Origin: Geitlerinema sp. BBD 1991-9
GTDB taxonomy: Bacteria > Cyanobacteriota > Cyanobacteriia > Cyanobacteriales > Geitlerinemataceae
NCBI GenBank assembly: GCA_001657325.1
Contig: LWRO01000006.1
Location: forward strand, 1 to 64,000
Direction of reading: 5' to 3'
DNA length: 64,000 nt
The notes under the pieces were generated by a model. That model was not told where the DNA came from. It saw only the letters and a program-made list of their open reading frames with translations, and did no database searches. The translations under genes and the position numbers were made by a program. Shown piece by piece: positions 56,349 through 64,000 of this stretch; within the stretch, counting starts at the first letter, position 1, and every line of letters begins with the position of its first letter.

Positions 56349-56774
56349 ATGGAACTTTCTCAATTGGTGGGATTTTCCGTCCTCGTGGGCGTTCTCGGGG
56401 TCGGTTTATCCGTGTTGCTGTGGGCGTACCTGGGAACGGGAAGCCAAGCGGTGCTATTTGAAACACCCGTGGAAGCCAAAGGTTTAGCCTCGGATACCGA
56501 TCGACTGTTTCAACGAGGTTGTGAGGAGTTTAAGACGGGCAATTATCGCAAGGCGGCGAGCACCTTTGCCGGGTGTTTGCTTTCCCATCCCGAACTGGCG
56601 GAAGCTTACCACAATCGCGGTTTGGCATTAGCGAATTTGAGTCGGGACGACGATGCGGTGGAGGATTTGTTGCTGGCGGGGGAACGGTATGCGGCGATCG
56701 ATCGAGTTCAGGGTCTCAAAGCCGTTCGAGAGGCACTGGCTGCCATTCAAGCACGAAAACGAGAAAATGTTTAA
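56349..56774 (+). CDS. Membrane-anchored TPR protein
   Basis: A 141-residue protein with one N-terminal transmembrane helix (QLVGFSVLVGVLGVGLSVLL) and a short TPR region. The pair DRLFQRGCEEFKTGNYRKAA and PELAEAYHNRGLALANLSRD fits the TPR consensus. It probably presents the repeats on the cytoplasmic or periplasmic face as a protein-contact module. The start is ATG at 56349. It ends 44 bases before the SDR gene. Confidence 0.75.
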   Translation: MELSQLVGFSVLVGVLGVGLSVLLWAYLGTGSQAVLFETPVEAKGLASDTDRLFQRGCEEFKTGNYRKAASTFAGCLLSHPELAEAYHNRGLALANLSRDDDAVEDLLLAGERYAAIDRVQGLKAVREALAAIQARKRENV

Positions 56775-56818
56775 GATCGATCGAAATCTTCGTATTGCTC
56801 AAACTCGTATTTCCCAAA

Positions 56819-57619
56819 ATGCCAACTGCACTCATTACTGGCGCGTCTTCGGGCATCGGCGCGGAATTTGCCCGACAACTCGCCCAACGCCAAAGCGATC
56901 TCGTTCTCGTCGCGCGTTCTGAAGACGCACTGCAACAGCTGGCCCGTCAGCTTCAAGCGCAATACAGCATTCAAACGACCGTTATCGCCTGCGATTTGAC
57001 CAAACCCGAGGCGACGGAACGGGTGTATCGCGAAACGGAGGGGCGAGGTGTTTCGATCGATCTCCTCGTCAACAATGCGGGATTTGGCGATTACGGGGCG
57101 TTTTCTCTTCGAGATCGATCGAAACTACTGGCGATGGTGCAACTCAACGTAACGGCGTTGGTGGACTTGACCCATCGTTTCCTCGTGCCGATGCAGCAAC
57201 GGCGACGGGGCAGTATTATCAACGTGGGATCGATCGCGGGTTTTCAGCCGTTACCGTACTTGGCCGTTTACGCTGCCACGAAAGCCTTCGTTCTCAGTTT
57301 CAGCGAGTCTCTGTGGGCGGAAAATCGCAATACGGGCGTGAAAGTTTTAGCCGTTTGTCCCGGCCCCACTGACACGAACTTTGCAAAGATTGCCGGACTT
57401 TCCGACAGCGACAGTCAAAGCCAGCCCAAAAACCAGAACGCGATCGATTCCCCGGAAACCGTCGTTAAAGACGCACTTTCTGCCTTAAAAAAAGACCAGC
57501 CGAGTGCCGTGGTCGGAAGTATTTTTAATCAAATTATAACCACACTTCCTCGCTTTTTGTCTCGATCGACCTTGGTTACTTCCATTGAAAAACAGTTTCG
57601 CCCGAAGGAAAAACTGTAA
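56819..57619 (+). CDS. Short-chain dehydrogenase/reductase
   Basis: A 266-residue classical SDR. The cofactor loop TGASSGIGAEFARQL and an arginine at the end of the second strand (LVLVARSED) suggest NADP(H). NNAGFGDYG is present, and the catalytic Ser (VGSIAG), Tyr and Lys (YAATKAF) are intact. The C-terminal third (TTLPRFLSRSTLVTSIEKQF) resembles the DltE/YqjQ-type cluster, whose substrates are mostly unknown. Homology starts at the ATG at 56819; the longer open frame upstream overlaps the TPR gene in another frame and is not used. Confidence 0.92.
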   Translation: MPTALITGASSGIGAEFARQLAQRQSDLVLVARSEDALQQLARQLQAQYSIQTTVIACDLTKPEATERVYRETEGRGVSIDLLVNNAGFGDYGAFSLRDRSKLLAMVQLNVTALVDLTHRFLVPMQQRRRGSIINVGSIAGFQPLPYLAVYAATKAFVLSFSESLWAENRNTGVKVLAVCPGPTDTNFAKIAGLSDSDSQSQPKNQNAIDSPETVVKDALSALKKDQPSAVVGSIFNQIITTLPRFLSRSTLVTSIEKQFRPKEKL

Positions 57620-57641
57620 AGATCGAGAACAAAGCTGTTTT

Positions 57642-58604
57642 TTATTCTTCAGAAGAACCAACCGACTCGGCAACCGAAACAACGGCGGGTTGAGGGCGAC
57701 TCGATCGCCACAATGCCAACGCAGAACTCGCGATAAAAATACTCGAGTACGCTCCAAGAATAAAACCGACGATGAGGGTTAAGGCGAAGTATTTTAAAGT
57801 TGCGCCGCCAAAAATAAAGATCGCCACGAGCGGTAACAACGTCGTTGCCGTCGTATTGATCGATCGAGTCAGCGTTTGATTGACCGAATCGTCGATCGCG
57901 TCGTTAATCGAATCGTCCGGGTGAAGTTTGAGGGTTTCGCGGACTCGATCGTAAATGACCACCGTGTCGTTCACCGAAAACCCGACAATCGTCAGCAGCG
58001 CCACGATAAACAAACTGTTCGCCTCGAAATTAGACACCAAACCCAACACCGCAAACAGTCCGACCGTAATCCAAACGTCGTGGAACAGTGCCAGAATCGC
58101 GAACATCGCGTAATCCAGTTGAAAGCGAAAGCTCAGATATGCCACGATACCGAAGATCGCAAACAAAAACGACAACAGCCCCGATCGCAATAATTCTCGT
58201 CCAATCGTGGGGCCAACCGTGTCGATTTGAGTCTTCTTCGGGTCGAACTGGCCGATTTCTGCTTCCAATGCGTCTTCGAGGTTCGATCGAGCCTCAACGT
58301 CCAAATCTCCCGTGCGAATCAACAAACCTTGCTGGTTTTCACCGATGACCTGGACGTTATTCCCCAACCCTTGAGACACGAGAACCTGACGGGCGATCGA
58401 TACCTCAATGGGGGCTTGGCAACTTTCGGGAAGCGAGCAATCTCGCTCTAACTGCAAGCGCGTTCCTCCCGCAAAATCCAAGCCGAGTGGAACGGGACTG
58501 CGAAACTGGACAAACGACACGACCATCGCGATCGAACCGATAACGGCGAGAGCGATCGAAATCGACCACCAAAGCGTGCGTTGTTGTGTTACCCTCAATT
58601 TCAT
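57642..58604 (-). CDS. secF: Protein translocase subunit SecF
   Basis: A 320-residue inner/thylakoid membrane protein of the SecDF complex, which uses the proton gradient to help pull exported proteins through SecYEG. It has the first helix, the [16 protein letters not shown] motif and a small periplasmic domain. The five-helix core includes [15 protein letters not shown] and [20 protein letters not shown]. Its length matches the family. It lies 59 bases downstream of secD on the same strand; the gap contains a 15-base tandem repeat. Confidence 0.96.
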   Translation of the reverse strand: MKLRVTQQRTLWWSISIALAVIGSIAMVVSFVQFRSPVPLGLDFAGGTRLQLERDCSLPESCQAPIEVSIARQVLVSQGLGNNVQVIGENQQGLLIRTGDLDVEARSNLEDALEAEIGQFDPKKTQIDTVGPTIGRELLRSGLLSFLFAIFGIVAYLSFRFQLDYAMFAILALFHDVWITVGLFAVLGLVSNFEANSLFIVALLTIVGFSVNDTVVIYDRVRETLKLHPDDSINDAIDDSVNQTLTRSINTTATTLLPLVAIFIFGGATLKYFALTLIVGFILGAYSSIFIASSALALWRSSRPQPAVVSVAESVGSSEE

Positions 58605-58637
58605 TTTTCGTCAAACCTTGGGGACTTCGGCAACTAG

Positions 58638-58679
58638 CTTTTCACAAACTAACTTTTCACAAACTAACTTTTCACTAAA
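58638..58679. repeat. 15-base tandem repeat across the secD stop
   Basis: CTTTTCACAAACTAA occurs twice in tandem (58638-58652 and 58653-58667), followed by a partial third unit (CTTTTCACTAAA). The repeat covers the end of secD and part of the secD-secF gap. Confidence 0.75.
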
Positions 58680-60070
58680 TTCGGACAGAAGAGTTCGGGT
58701 TTCTTAAACTCCGGCAACGTCAGCACGTAAAACAACAACGTCCGACTGCACGTAATTGCCGTAAACATACTCACGCCAACCCCGATGGCCAGCGTGACCG
58801 CAAACCCTTTCACCAAACCCGCACCGAACCAAAACAGGGCCAAACACGCGATCAGCGTCGTCACGTTACTATCTAAAATACTGGAGAACGCGCGGTAAAA
58901 ACCCGATTCCACCGATCGATACAGCGTCTTACCCGATCGAAGTTCTTCCCGCGTGCGCTCGAAAATTAGCACGTTGGCATCCACTGCCATCCCGATACTA
59001 AGAATGAACCCCGCGATGCCCGGTAATGTCAGCGTCACGCCGAGTAACGCATAGCTGGCTAGGGTCAACGCCGCATAAATGGCCAGAGACACGTCAGCGA
59101 TAACACCGGGAAGGCGGTAGTACAAAACCATAAATACCAACACCAGGAGCAAACCACCCAAACCAGCATAGATACTGCGGCGAATGCTGTCGCGTCCCAA
59201 CGTTGCCCCCACCGTCCGGTTTTCTACAATTTCCACCGGAAACGGCAGCGCCCCCGCTCGCAGTTGCGTGGCGAGGGTGTTCGCCTGCTCTAACGTAAAG
59301 TTGCCGTCGATGCGGGCCCGACCTCCCGTAATACCGGTTTCGGCGTACTCCGCGCCCACACCAGGGGCGCTAATCAACTTCCCATCGAGAAAAATTCCGA
59401 GACGGCGACCCGTTCCCGCAATGCGCTTCGTCAGGTCGGCGAACTTATCGCCCCCTTCTCGATCGAAATCGATTGTCACGCTCCAAATCCCTTCCGCCGG
59501 AGTCGAACCCACATTGGCATCGTCGAGACTTTTTCCAGTCAACCCGACCTTTTCGTAAATGCCATCTTGCAGGTCAGTCAACTCCTGCTGTTTTCGATCG
59601 ATCGCCCCCTGAATCTCTTCTAACGCCGCAGCATCGCCATCAGCTTCCAGTTGCGCCTGTTTTTGCAACAGTTCGACCAATTCAGTCTGACGCACTTGTA
59701 ACTGCGCTTGCACTTCCGGGTTGCTGACTTCCTCGCGGAATTCTAACTGAGCCGTTCCACCCAGTACCCGTTCCGCCTGTTCCGGGTCGCTAACGCCCGG
59801 AAGTTGCACGGAAACTCGGTCTTCACCCACGGTTTGCACCAGCGGTTCGCTGACCCCCAGTCCGTCAACGCGGTTGCGAATCACCGTCAACACGGCCTCC
59901 ATATCGCGGGAGGTGATGACGGGAACTTCTTCCGTCGGTTGTACCTGTATGGTCAGCTGCGACCCGCCTTTGAGGTCTAACCCCAGGCGAATGGGAACCT
60001 GCACCAATACGAAAATCGCGGCGAACAGTAAAGCGACGATGAGAACGATAAGAGATTGCTGTTTTTTCAT
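58664..60070 (-). CDS. secD: Protein translocase subunit SecD
   Basis: A 468-residue partner of SecF in the SecDF proton-driven export complex. It has the first helix ([20 protein letters not shown]), the [15 protein letters not shown] motif and the P1 head domain (about 110-290, with [10 protein letters not shown]). The C-terminal six-helix RND-like core includes [20 protein letters not shown] and [16 protein letters not shown]. The ATG at 60070 (MKKQQSLIV) is chosen over the upstream frame because it begins directly before the first helix. It is followed by secF and preceded by pdhB on the same strand, possibly in one operon. Confidence 0.96.
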   Translation of the reverse strand: MKKQQSLIVLIVALLFAAIFVLVQVPIRLGLDLKGGSQLTIQVQPTEEVPVITSRDMEAVLTVIRNRVDGLGVSEPLVQTVGEDRVSVQLPGVSDPEQAERVLGGTAQLEFREEVSNPEVQAQLQVRQTELVELLQKQAQLEADGDAAALEEIQGAIDRKQQELTDLQDGIYEKVGLTGKSLDDANVGSTPAEGIWSVTIDFDREGGDKFADLTKRIAGTGRRLGIFLDGKLISAPGVGAEYAETGITGGRARIDGNFTLEQANTLATQLRAGALPFPVEIVENRTVGATLGRDSIRRSIYAGLGGLLLVLVFMVLYYRLPGVIADVSLAIYAALTLASYALLGVTLTLPGIAGFILSIGMAVDANVLIFERTREELRSGKTLYRSVESGFYRAFSSILDSNVTTLIACLALFWFGAGLVKGFAVTLAIGVGVSMFTAITCSRTLLFYVLTLPEFKKPELFCPNLVKS

Positions 60071-60113
60071 CGGACTGGGGGAAAAGTGCGACGAGAGACT
60101 CCAAACTGGCAAG

Positions 60114-61097
60114 CTAAACTTGCAACGCGGCCATCTTTTTCACCGCATCGACGACTTGATGCGGTTGCACGATGGTCAGACGTTCTAAGGTGCCGTTATA
60201 GGGCGTCGGAATATCTTGGGACGACAGGCGAATCACGGGCGCGTCGAGTTCGTCGAAGAAGTAATCGTTGATGGTGGCGATCAATTCCGCACCGACACCA
60301 CCCGTCTTCATGCACTCTTCAACCACGATAACTCGGTGGGTTTTCCGAATCGAGTTGCCGATCGTTTCGAGGTCGTAGGGTTTCAAGGAAATCAAATCGA
60401 TAATTTCCGGGTCGAACCCTTCTTTTTCTAAAGTTTTTGCCGCTTGGGTGCAGTGGTGGCGCATCCGCGAATAGGTCAAGATCGTCACGTCTTTACCTTC
60501 TCGCACCACTTCCGCTTTATCCAACGGCTGCACGTAATCTCCGCTGGGAAGTTCTTCTTTGAGGTTGTACAACAGCACGTGCTCGAAGAACAGCACCGGG
60601 TTTTCGTCGCGAATGGCAGCTTTGAGCAATCCTTTGGCGTTGGAGGGGGTCGAGCAAGCCACGATTTTCAAGCCCGGAACCGCTTGGAAGTAGGCTTCGA
60701 GCCGTTGGGAGTGTTCCGCACCGAGTTGACGTCCGACCCCACCCGGCCCGCGAATGACCATGGGAATTTTAAAGTTTCCGCCGGACGTGTAGCGTAGCAT
60801 TCCGGCGTTGTTGGCAATTTGGTTGAAGGCCAGGAGCAAAAACCCCATATTCATCCCTTCAATGATGGGACGCAAGCCTGTAATGGCGGCCCCGACGGCC
60901 ATACCCGTGAAGCTATTTTCGGCGATGGGGGTATCGAGGAGGCGAAGTTCGCCGTATTTTTCGTGGAGGTCTTTCGTCACTTTATAGGAACCCCCATAGT
61001 GACCGACATCCTCTCCGAGGACAAAGACGGTCTCGTCGCGTGCCATTTCTTCGTCGATGGCTTCTTTTAAGGCGTTAAATAATAGGGTCTCTGCCAT
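60114..61097 (-). CDS. pdhB: Pyruvate dehydrogenase E1 beta subunit
   Basis: A 327-residue beta subunit of the thiamine-diphosphate-dependent E1 component, which decarboxylates pyruvate for acetyl-CoA synthesis. It contains [20 protein letters not shown] (with the conserved Glu), [33 protein letters not shown] and the C-terminal [16 protein letters not shown]. Its length and plastid-type character are usual for cyanobacteria. The start is ATG at 61097. It sits 43 bases upstream of secD on the same strand. Confidence 0.97.
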   Translation of the reverse strand: MAETLLFNALKEAIDEEMARDETVFVLGEDVGHYGGSYKVTKDLHEKYGELRLLDTPIAENSFTGMAVGAAITGLRPIIEGMNMGFLLLAFNQIANNAGMLRYTSGGNFKIPMVIRGPGGVGRQLGAEHSQRLEAYFQAVPGLKIVACSTPSNAKGLLKAAIRDENPVLFFEHVLLYNLKEELPSGDYVQPLDKAEVVREGKDVTILTYSRMRHHCTQAAKTLEKEGFDPEIIDLISLKPYDLETIGNSIRKTHRVIVVEECMKTGGVGAELIATINDYFFDELDAPVIRLSSQDIPTPYNGTLERLTIVQPHQVVDAVKKMAALQV

Positions 61098-61317
61098 TGC
61101 AACAGGATGTAAACAGGGTTTGTGGGTTTTAGTCGATCCCAGTCATTTTAACAGTCAAGCGCGATCGTCTCACTGATAGCACTGCATCCGTGCGATCGAG
61201 GGAAACGCATGATGTTTGCAGTTTTCGGTCTCCTGTGCGGTCGATCGATTTAGCCGTCAAATCTGCAAAACTCAATTTCCTACTCGGGTGGTTGTCTCGT
61301 CACCGTTGGAACATCCC

Positions 61318-62073
61318 TCAATAATCGTAGGGATTTTCAGGCTCGGGAACGGGTTCGATCGATTGGGCGACAATTGCTACCTGTCGGCGATCTTGTAACG
61401 TAGCTGTCGCGATTTCACCGCGCACGCGCACCCAAAGATCGGGTTGATAGGCTTGACGAGTTTCGGAGGTTAACCGAACGGGTAAACCGACAGGGTAAGC
61501 ATCGGCGGCACAGCAGGTAATGGTAAACCGTGCCACGATGATGTAATTTTCAGGCAGTTCGTCGGCGTGAATGACGAAGCCGATCACATCGGCGGGTTGC
61601 CCAGCGTAGGCATCGGGTTCGGGATAGACGCTGAGGGTGCGCGTCCAATCGATAATCGATCGATCTTCCGGGTTAGCACTGCCTCGAAAACTCTGGGGTT
61701 CGACGCGCGTGACCGCGAGTGCTTCGGTAACGCCCCGTTCTAAAGCCACTTGACTGGCGAAGGGACGTGGTGTAAAGACCAGTCCGACACAGGCTGAGAC
61801 GACGAGAAATCCGGAACCCCACGCTGGGGGGAACAAGCTGACGTGTTGTTGTGGAAGCATTGGTAAGTGGCGACGCTTCCATAATTGCTGACTTTTCCAA
61901 AAGGCGACGACGATAAATGCAATTCCAGCGACGACGCTCAGCCAAGTATAGGCGGGATGGATGAGGATACGGAGCTTTCCGGTCAGCCAATATTTCAGCA
62001 GCAGCACGCCCCAGGCAAAGATCGCTAGGTTATCTAACCAAAAGTGCCATCGTGGTTCGGATTGGGATTTCAT
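61318..62073 (-). CDS. TIGR03943 family membrane protein
   Basis: A 251-residue protein of the TIGR03943/YcgQ family, usually encoded next to a DUF318 permease to form a two-part membrane complex of unknown substrate. Two or three hydrophobic segments are near the N terminus (about 10-30, 40-60 and 85-105). A C-terminal OB-like domain has VIGFVIHADELPENYIIVAR, FTITCCAADAYPVGLPVRL with the paired cysteines, and DLWVRVRGEIATATL. The expected permease gene is absent in the adjacent sequence. The start is ATG at 62073, 18 bases after the preceding gene, so they are co-transcribed. Confidence 0.86.
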   Translation of the reverse strand: MKSQSEPRWHFWLDNLAIFAWGVLLLKYWLTGKLRILIHPAYTWLSVVAGIAFIVVAFWKSQQLWKRRHLPMLPQQHVSLFPPAWGSGFLVVSACVGLVFTPRPFASQVALERGVTEALAVTRVEPQSFRGSANPEDRSIIDWTRTLSVYPEPDAYAGQPADVIGFVIHADELPENYIIVARFTITCCAADAYPVGLPVRLTSETRQAYQPDLWVRVRGEIATATLQDRRQVAIVAQSIEPVPEPENPYDY

Positions 62074-62091
62074 GAGCTGAAGCCTGAAGGA

Positions 62092-62544
62092 TTAAGGAGC
62101 TTCGGACAGTAAGACGAGCGGTTCGAGTTCGCCTTCGGGAGCAGTAGAGACGCGATCGGCGACGCGATCGCGAATTTCGCTGGCGAGGAGGCGATTGATA
62201 ATTCTCACGCTCGATCGACCGTCGACTTGATAGAAAATTTCGTAAACTCGCTGCACGATGTCGCGCCCCGTTTTTCGCTCGGTGACTGTCTTTTTCTTTT
62301 TGCGGATGTAGACGGAGGGTTTTTCTGTCCTGCCCCAATAAATTTTATAGTTGTCTCGTTCGGGGTTTTGCACGAATTTCAATTGAGGCAGGTGTGGAAT
62401 ATCGAGATACAGGACACCGTCGTCACCACGAACGGTTTGGAAATAGCCCCAATGTTTTTCTTGGTTGTTTAAGGCTCTCGAGAGGGCGAGTTTGAGTTGC
62501 AGGAGGCCTTCAGCTCGATCGAGGAGTTGGGTTGCGAGGGTCAT
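62092..62544 (-). CDS. Conserved cyanobacterial hypothetical protein
   Basis: A 150-residue soluble protein of unknown function. It begins with an amphipathic helix (LATQLLDRAEGLLQLKLALS), then beta-rich GVLYLDIPHLPQLKFVQN and NYKIYWGRTEKPSVYIRK, and a basic KKKKTVTERKTGRDIV segment. No motif for catalysis is visible. It is encoded 18 bases upstream of the TIGR03943 gene, and such tight spacing suggests a shared role. Confidence 0.65.
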   Translation of the reverse strand: MTLATQLLDRAEGLLQLKLALSRALNNQEKHWGYFQTVRGDDGVLYLDIPHLPQLKFVQNPERDNYKIYWGRTEKPSVYIRKKKKTVTERKTGRDIVQRVYEIFYQVDGRSSVRIINRLLASEIRDRVADRVSTAPEGELEPLVLLSEAP

Positions 62545-62847
62545 GGCGTGTGAGGGCTGCTTCAGTTGTCAGAAGTCCTTATTCTATATGAGGGGATACA
62601 CGACCCGATCGCAACGGACACGGAGAGGGGGAATTGGGGGATGAAGGCGGGTTTCGATCGAGGGAAGTGGCAATCGATCGACAAGATATCGACCCAGCAA
62701 TTGTTTCGCGGAATGTCGGGCAATCGAGTTTTCAGGCCATGGCTGGGTTGTCAATTCTCGAGAAGGCGGTTGACTCGATCTCGTCTCACTGCGATCTACA
62801 ATAGAAACCGTCAGTCGTTACGTAAAGCTACAGGATTCAATTTGACG

Positions 62848-63970
62848 ATGGAAGTCGCAGATATCAAACGCGAAGTCGAAATGCTGTCGGATCGCCTGGG
62901 GAAAACCCAGGACTATCTTTGACCTGCCTGCACTGAAGGCGAAAATCGCAGATTTAGAACAGATTTCCGCACAACCGGAATTTTGGGACGATCGAGACGC
63001 GGCGCAAAGAACACTTCAACAACTCAACGATTGCAAGTCGAGTGTCGAGCAATACTGTCAATGGAGATCGAGTCTCGAAGACGCACAAACAGTTTTGGAA
63101 TTGTTGGAAGACGAAACAGACGACGCACTGATTTCGGAAGCGGCATCAAATGTCGATCGACTCAACCGGGAATTGGAGCAGTGGGAACTGCAACAAATGC
63201 TTTCGGGCGAGTACGATAAGGGCGGTGCCGTTCTCACGTTGAACGCGGGTGCAGGGGGAACAGACGCTCAAGACTGGGTGGAAATGCTGTTGCGGATGTA
63301 CGTGCGTTGGTGCGAACAGCACGGTTACAAGGTGACCCAGACGGAACTCTCGGAAGGAGACGAGGCGGGCATTAAGTCTGTCACTTTGGAAATTGAAGGG
63401 CGCTACGCTTACGGCTATCTGAAATCGGAAAAGGGAACCCATCGTTTGGTTCGGATTTCGCCGTTCAATGCCAACGGAAAGCGCCAAACCAGTTTTGCTG
63501 GGGTGGAAGTGATGCCGATTTTGGATAGTTCGGTGGATTTGGCGATTCCCGAAAAGGATCTCGAAATTACGACATCTCGAGCGGGTGGCAAAGGCGGACA
63601 GAACGTCAACAAGGTAGAAACTGCCGTTCGCGTCGTTCACATTCCTTCAGGACTCGCGGTTCGTTGCACGGAAGAGCGTTCGCAGTTGCAAAATAAGGAA
63701 AAGGCATTAGCCCTACTGAAAGCGAAGTTACTCGCCATCGCTGAGGAACAGCGGTTACAGGAAATTGCTGAGATTCGCGGCGATATGGTGGAAGCGGCGT
63801 GGGGAACTCAAATTCGCAACTACGTTTTTCATCCCTACCAAATGGTGAAAGATTTGCGGACGGGAATCGAAACGAATTCGATTAACGACGTGATGAATGG
63901 GGAGTTAGACGGGTTCATCGAAGCGTACTTGCGCCAGAAGAACCAGTTAACCGAAAGTGTCTCCGCGTAA
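62848..63970 (+). CDS. prfB: Peptide chain release factor 2 with programmed +1 frameshift
   Basis: RF2 (373 residues after the shift) recognises UGA and UAA and triggers peptide release. The first 24 codons end at CTT TGA C (62917-62923); a +1 shift at CTT continues as LDLPALKAKIADLEQ. This is the classical autoregulatory site: low RF2 slows UGA termination and favours shifting. An AGGA lies just upstream (62909-62912), near the stimulatory Shine-Dalgarno position. The RF2-specific SPF tripeptide (RISPFNANGKRQ) and the GGQ hydrolysis motif (AGGKGGQNVNKVET) are intact. The start is the ATG at 62848 (MEVADIKREVEMLSDRLGKT), as in cyanobacterial relatives. Confidence 0.96.
62917..62923 (+). promoter_or_regulatory. 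Programmed +1 frameshift site of prfB
   Basis: CTTTGAC, identical to the conserved bacterial RF2 shift site, with TAT before it and AGGA five bases further upstream. Confidence 0.95.
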
Positions 63971-64000
63971 TCGATCGATCGCCTCTTGGCTTTGGAACCG

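Noticed and set aside
56573-56818. N-terminal extension of the SDR gene
   Set aside because: The stretch overlaps the TPR gene in another frame and has no SDR character; the Rossmann motif starts right after the ATG at 56819.

Overview
The window reads as chromosomal DNA from a cyanobacterium, probably a filamentous one. Several gene types are typical of or restricted to cyanobacteria or plastids: the clock kinase SasA, Ycf46 and Ycf35, HisZ, a RemA/DUF370 gene next to gmk, a CyRepA1-type replication protein, a PEP-CTERM surface protein and a DUF3326 protein. The palindrome TCGATCGA and relatives of the HIP1 octamer occur throughout. Heptamer tandem repeats (STRR type) and small palindromic elements fill many intergenic gaps. 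No species is claimed.

Layout. 0.1-5.6 kb: housekeeping genes (gmk, remA-like, NFACT/RqcH, a CDF-like transporter, a conserved hypothetical, a rhodanese) and a tRNA-Gly(GCC) whose 3' end overlaps the rhodanese stop codon. 5.6-24.8 kb is accessory: a CyRepA1 plasmid-type replication gene divergent from a small unknown gene, with two large inverted repeats between them; a PEP-CTERM surface protein with a long coiled coil; a cluster of miniature inverted-repeat elements; an AT-rich helical-repeat gene; a 2037-residue phosphoesterase under a Pho box; and a 1404-residue SF1 helicase-like protein. 24.8-37.5 kb: methyltransferase lipoprotein, two ferredoxins, DUF3326 protein, CPBP protease, inositol phosphatase, J-domain/TPR protein, HisZ, carotenoid-isomerase-like oxidoreductase, GcvH, radical SAM protein and a MalK/UgpC-type ATPase. 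38.0-46.9 kb: two paralogous subtilisin-family proteases with PPC repeats, the second interrupted by a one-base frameshift, flanking a tail-collar protein and repeats. 47-64 kb is again core: pgk, universal stress protein, YlqF, a STAS protein, sasA, a DUF2079 membrane protein, ycf46/ycf35, an SDR, secF-secD, pdhB, a TIGR03943 protein and prfB with its programmed frameshift.

How it fits together. The strongest functional story is phosphorus scavenging. One polypeptide combines PhoD-type phosphatase, endonuclease/exonuclease/phosphatase, phytase-like, beta-propeller phytase and GDSL esterase modules. The GDSL module sits inside the phytase propeller, and a near-consensus Pho box lies 59 bases upstream of the start codon. 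The best candidates for little-described biology are this multi-enzyme protein, the stand-alone helicase/helical-repeat protein, and the PPC/EF-hand composite proteases. Three families of miniature mobile elements have visibly reshaped the accessory regions. One contributes the first start codon of a gene, and a dispersed palindromic repeat has entered a protease gene as exactly ten codons.
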